Shown here piece by piece: positions 25,729 to 30,000 of a DNA stretch of 30,000 nt (position 1 is its first letter; each line of letters begins with the position of its first letter). The notes under the pieces were generated by a model. It saw nothing but the letters and a program-made list of their open reading frames with translations, made no database searches and was not told the DNA's origin. The translations under genes were made by a program, and so were the position numbers. The stretch comes from Zygnema cylindricum (lineage: Eukaryota > Streptophyta > Zygnematophyceae > Zygnematales > Zygnemataceae): positions 1 through 30,000 of the forward strand of contig JBBHKE010000071.1 of NCBI GenBank assembly GCA_037447655.1, read 5' to 3'.

Positions 25729-27189
25729 TCACTCTTTTCTTTAATTCCACATTGTTCCCTACAAAATTTTAGCTTAGGAGATGGAACTGGTTTTGTCATC
25801 ATATCAGCAACCATTTCCCCATCTGATTTATACTCCAAGCTCACAATTTTGTTTTCATTTTTTTTCTCTCACAAAGCTTAGCCTGATATTCATATGCTTA
25901 GATTTAAAATGATGTTTTGGATTAGCTGCAATTCCAATGGCAACTTGTTTATCACAAAATACTTTCTCAATTCCAATCTTCATAAACCCAAGTTTTTGCA
26001 ATAGAGACTTCACCCACATCAACTCTTTGACAGCAAAACAAGAGTCCATGTACTTAGCCTCGATAGTGGACTGAGAAACCACCTTTTGTTGCTTCTTGCT
26101 CCAGCAGCAATCACCATTTCCAACATAGAAAACACACCCAAATGTACATCTCCTAATAAGAGCATCCCCATAGGTGGCATTACTCCAAGTGGTGATGTCA
26201 GTATTCTCTCCTCCCAAACGCAACCAAAGTTCTTTGGTTCCTTTCATATATCTCATGTCCCTCTTGGCTGCTTCCCAATTTTTCTTCCTAGGATCATTTA
26301 AACTCCTACTGAGCATTTCAACTGCTGCAGCTATGTCTGGCTTAGTGAAGTTCATAATATAAATCACACTTCCAACGAATTGTGTGTAAGGAATTGACTT
26401 AATAAACTGTCTCTATTCAACACTCATTTCTTCATGAAGAATTATCACACCTCCTTCTACACTCCCATCACTTATTTTCTTCAAGTCCATGGGAGTGGTA
26501 CAACTGTTTGTTTTATCCATCTAATTTTTTTCTAATATATTTGCGATAGCCTGTTTCTGAGTTAACCTGATAACTTATTTCTCTCTATCCCTTCCGTCTG
26601 AATTCCTAAAATATATCTTGCCTCCCCTAAGTCTTTCATGTCAAACCTTCTTCTTAAATCTTTCTTTCACATATTAATCTTTTCTATAGACTTAATACCC
26701 ACAAATCATCTACATAGATGGAAATAAAAATTACCCCCTCCTCATCCTCAAACATGTTAATAGAGTGGTCAGAACTGATTTTGACATATCCCATTTTTGT
26801 TAGGAATTCATCCATTTTTTTGTTCCATTTTTCGAGAGCCTGTTTCAACCCATATAGGGACTTAATAAGTCTACAAAATTTACTCTCCTCTCCTTCCTCC
26901 ATAAATCCTTATGGTTGCCTCATAAAAATCTCTTCCTCTCGCTCACCATTGAGGAAGGCAGTGTCGATATCCATCTGATGAATTTCCATGTCTTCCGCTG
27001 CTGCTAGACTGAGGTGGATCCTTACGGAGGGAAAGCGTAAAATTGTTGCAAAGATCTTTTCATAGTCAATCCGTTCCTTTTGAGTAAAGCAATTTGCTAC
27101 TAATCTAGCTTTGTACCTCTCAATGGTATTATTTGGATTCAGTTTCAGTTTAAAAACCCATTTGTAACCAATTGGCTTTATGTCTGGAG
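25729..27189 (-). pseudogene. Element F RNase H and reverse transcriptase (main part)
   Basis: Read right to left: RT KPIGYKWVFKLKLNPNNTIERYKARLV, IHQMDIDTAFLNGEREEEIF (27190-26909), ESKFCRLIKSLYGLKQALEKWNKKMDEF and IYVDDLWVLS (26902-26684, catalytic YVDD kept), then a broken stretch with the connection. RNase H at 26367-25855: IYIMNFTKPDIAAAVEMLSRSL, TTWSNATYGDALIRR (the usual catalytic Asp of WSDA is Asn), STIEAKYM (Glu then Lys), CDKQVAIGIAANPKHHFKSKHMNIRLSF. A shift near 25855 leads to the C-terminal MMTKPVPSPK-like remnant near 25790. RNase H has lost key acidic residues. Confidence 0.88.
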
Positions 27190-27194
27190 GACAG

Positions 27195-28283
27195 TGAAAT
27201 TCCTCCATTGCCCACAGTATTCGCATATCCAAAAGAAGCTAATCTAGATAGTGCCGACTCCAAGTTGATGTAAGCCCAAATGAATGATCTCTTGACAAGC
27301 AGAACCCCAATACAACTTCACCCGTGTGAAGAGAAGACCTTTTGTGCGCTCAGTTCCACCACATAATGCAAAGCTTGAATATGTGTTTTGGACAATATTC
27401 CCCACTTTGACTTTCCCACTGAATAAGTGCTACCCTGGAACGCAAATACTCTGTCCGACTACAACCTTGTGTAGCTTAGAATCCCTTGATTCCGCAGCAA
27501 AAAGAATCACTCAATTTGCTCACCCGAGCAGTCAACTATGGTTGGTCAAAGATGACCTTTATAGTTACAAGCTCTCTTAGAGAGAGGTACCTAAATTTCA
27601 CTAAGTCTTGGTCTGCCCACTTACGACTGCCTTATACTAAACCCTATTCCAATAGAAACACTATATAGTATAAGAAGGTACACTTGACGATGTATTTATT
27701 GTACGGCCATTGTACGACATGGCTTTCAAAGTGACGTTTGTCAAAACAGTGGCCATGTTTCCTCCTCCCATCTTCTCCGGTATCCAATAATATAGTGCCA
27801 CTTGGCGTTGCGTGTCGCTATCCCCAAAGGCCGCCAAAATTTTATCGCCGGTGGCGGCTGCAATGGTGGTCGTATGATCATTTGTATTTATACGGCTTCG
27901 ATTCGCTTCCATGCATGAATTGATTAATGCGTGTTTTTGTTAGTCTGCTGCAAATTAGTCCGTTGAATCAATAGATAAGTATTCGTGAAATGTTGCACGT
28001 ATATCGTTTCGCTAGTGTCTTAATAGATAAGGCTTCGGTCTAAATAGTAACCGTAGACCCCGGTTCAAATCTGGCTAGAGGCAATATTTTGCTACAAATT
28101 GTAAAATACCTTTTATTTCATTATACCTCCTTCTAAATGACGCGGCAGCTATGGCATACCTTAGGTTCTCTCTTTCTCTCTCTTTACATTCTAACTAAAA
28201 TATAGAAGTGAACTATTATTACCTTTTTTCAACACTCTATTTATTTTTCCAATACAGACCTAGAAAATACATAAATTTCAACA
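27195..28283 (-). mobile_element. LTR insertion H/G in element F's RT (composite solo LTRs)
   Basis: Left terminus TGAAATTCCTCCAT at 27195 and right terminus TTTCAACA at 28283, flanked by GACAG (27190-27194) and AACAG (28284-28288), a 5-bp TSD with one mismatch. RT coding continues across it. Inside, a second LTR (G, type 1, about 27343-28234, TATA at 27557-27563, tRNA-like module 28013-28090) occupies most of the length. The final 49 bp (28235-28283) match the start of LTR type 3 (K). The left 150 bp align with LTR U5 ends. H therefore looks like a solo LTR into which G inserted, with H's middle lost. No clean TSD for G is visible. Confidence 0.7.
28013..28090 (+). other. tRNA-like module antisense in LTR G
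   Basis: AGTGTCTTAATAGATAAGGC, then CCCCGGTTCAAATCTGG, which can form a short T-arm-like stem around TTCAAAT. It aligns with 784-858 and 5353-5428. Confidence 0.5.
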
Positions 28284-28288
28284 AACAG

Positions 28289-29270
28289 TCCACTAACTCC
28301 GATGTATTAGCTTTCAGAACGGAACCCATCTCATCATTAATAGCTTTAACCCATCTCTCCCTTTCAAGAGTGTTTACTGCCTCTAAGTAAGTTTAAGGCT
28401 CATCAGGATGTGACGACTTTGTTACATTGTGAACTACATGCTTTTCTTGCAGCCTTTTGTTGCTCTTTCATCCTCCCTCAAATTCGAAAGCTAAAATAGA
28501 TGGTAATCTTGGGATCTTTCGAACTACTTTATCAGTTCCTTTGTCTATGGGAGTTGGCTCCTATTCCTCTATTTCCTCAAACTGGACTGGAGATTGCAGA
28601 TTCATTGGTGTCTCCTCTTTGGTCTTATATTCTTCTAAACCTGCAATTGTCTAATGACTGACACTCTTTTCTGGGAATTGTGATTCTTCCTCATTTTTTG
28701 ACTCAAATCTAATTCTGATCTTCTTAGAATATTTGAAGGGATTGATCGAATTCCCTTCATCCATGACAACTAAATGCTTAACCATTATAATATATTTTCT
28801 CCCGAGATCATAGACGCGATATCCCTTGACATACTCATCATATCCCACTAGATATTGCGGCTGTCCTTTAGCATCTAGATTCTAATATTTTTGGTCAGAA
28901 TTTAAACTATATACTTGAGTCCTAATTACTTTCATATGAGACACATCTGGCTTCCTCCCAACCGATCTCTCATAATGTGTTTCCCGTTTAATAACTGCAG
29001 TAAGTATTTATTATTTATGTAGTTTGCACAATTCATAGCTTCGGCCCAAAAGCGTTTGCCTATCTTTTCATCTGTTAGCATACTTCGGGCACTCTCACCT
29101 AGAGTTCTTTTTTTTTTTTTGCTACACCATTGTGCTCTGGGTTATCTGGAACAGTCTTTTGATGTTGTACCTTCTCATCTCTTAAGAAATCCTCAAATTG
29201 ATTAGATGTGTATCCCCCCCCAATTATCACTTCTAATTCTCTTAATAGGAGTTCCATGCAACTTCTCACT
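28289..29270 (-). pseudogene. Element F RT start, linker and integrase C-terminal part
   Basis: 28289-28400 encodes the RT lead-in (AINDEMGSVLKANTSEL), a relative of C's 10240-10300. 28400-28650 is the acidic linker in broken frames. 28848-28651: GYDEYVKGYRVYDLGRKYIIMVKHLVVMDEGNSINPFKYSKK, the GKGY-type module. 28850-29270 holds the rest of the integrase C-terminal half (KSMLTDEKIGKRFWAEAMN-like near 29060), a poly-T run (29111-29126 on the + strand) that breaks the frame, and the second catalytic Asp region near 29230. Confidence 0.8.
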
Positions 29271-30000
29271 CTATGCTTTATATTTTTTGAAATAGAGTGG
29301 TGCTTTAGTCTTATTTTTGAGAAGGTATACTATGGAATATCTATACCAATCATCAGTTATGGTTAGCGTATACCTTTTCCCTCCTAGCGAAGGTACTTTA
29401 GCTGGTCCCAAGATATCGGTGTGTACAAGATCTATCACCTTTTCCCCGTGGTATGTTGCGGATTTGGGAAAGGGAAATTTGTGAGGCTTACCTTGTGCAT
29501 AACCACTACAATCATCCATTACATCATTATCCCCAAAGTGAATCCCTTCTACTACACCCAATCTTTTTATATCCTTCAATCTATCCAAATACACATGACC
29601 CAGTTGCTTATACCTGACCATTATCTCCGGAATACCAACATAATAAGCACTCTCATTTTGTTTACTCAAGTTAAGCCTAAACATTCCTTGGCTACCCTTG
29701 TCAGCACTGAAATATATCTCATCATCATACTTTGCCATTCCTAGTATAAGTCTCAAAATCTTTATCATCTAAGACGGAAGTAGAGATGAGATTCTTGCTG
29801 TATAGAGGACATCTGAGAAATTAACCATCTATGTTTGACCCTCTACTAGTACCTTAAGATCTACTGAGCCCACTAGATTTGTGGTTACGACTCTCCCATC
29901 CCCATATTCTATCTCTACAGTGGGTATCTTTCTCAGCTTAGTAAACATCTGCTTTTCTCGGCACATATGCATTGATGCACCTGAATCAATGGTCTAACCT
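29271..30000 (-). pseudogene. Element F integrase core, GAG-pre-integrase and protease (runs off window)
   Basis: 29768-29271 is open: DDEIYFSADKGSQGMFRLNL, HVYLDRLKDIKRLG with CSGYAQGKPHKFPFPK (GAG-pre-integrase; the second Cys of the usual CXGC is Tyr), then DLVHTDILGPAKVPSLGGKRYTLTITDDWYRYSIVYLLKNKTKAP, the start of the integrase core with its first catalytic Asp. Beyond a frame change, 29769-30000 shows protease: ASMHMC near 29970, PTVEIEYGDGRVVTT and VDLKVLV. Gag and the 5' LTR lie beyond the right edge. Confidence 0.88.

Overview
This window is an LTR-retrotransposon nest from a nuclear eukaryotic genome. I see no host gene, rRNA, functional tRNA or CRISPR array. The host is most likely a land plant. 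Every internal region has the Ty1/copia order (gag, CCHC zinc knuckle, protease, GAG-pre-integrase, integrase, reverse transcriptase, RNase H). The primer-binding sites (PBSs) match the anticodon stem-loop of a plant-type initiator tRNA-Met, and the U3 regions carry plant-style G-box and GCC-box motifs. Species cannot be told.

Layout. 1-475 is the tail of a + strand LTR, followed by a TG/CA microsatellite (476-540). Element A (-, 541-5571) has a truncated 3' LTR, decayed pol, internally deleted gag and a full 890-bp 5' LTR. It abuts, and probably inserted into, the 5' LTR of element B (+). B is the host of most of the nest: gag, protease and half of integrase lie at 5759-7716, and the rest of integrase, RT and RNase H at 16795-19079. 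Element C (-, 7717-16789) sits in B's integrase between AGAAG target-site duplications (TSDs). C was itself broken by two LTR heads (J, K, +), an inverted LTR piece (11776-12161) and a gag-protease remnant L (-) with an 891-bp LTR. Element F (-) enters B's RNase H at 19080 and runs off the right edge. Its 3' LTR is split by element E (+, 19192-24828), which has two 678-bp LTRs and a perfect GCAAT TSD and is the youngest datable insertion. F's RT is split by a composite LTR insertion H/G (27195-28283).

Nothing here looks able to move by itself: every pol has stops, frameshifts or deletions. What is interesting is in the non-coding architecture shared by the families. (1) The PBS follows the half-tRNA mode of Drosophila copia. 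(2) An ATG inside the LTR lies 14, 20 or 59 nt from the LTR end, always in frame through the PBS into gag, so the LTR and PBS appear to encode the Gag N-terminus. (3) tRNA-like A-box/B-box modules sit antisense inside several LTR types. (4) U3 carries a conserved block of GTAC, G-box and GCC-box motifs and a hairpin. (5) A large LTR inverted repeat flanks L.
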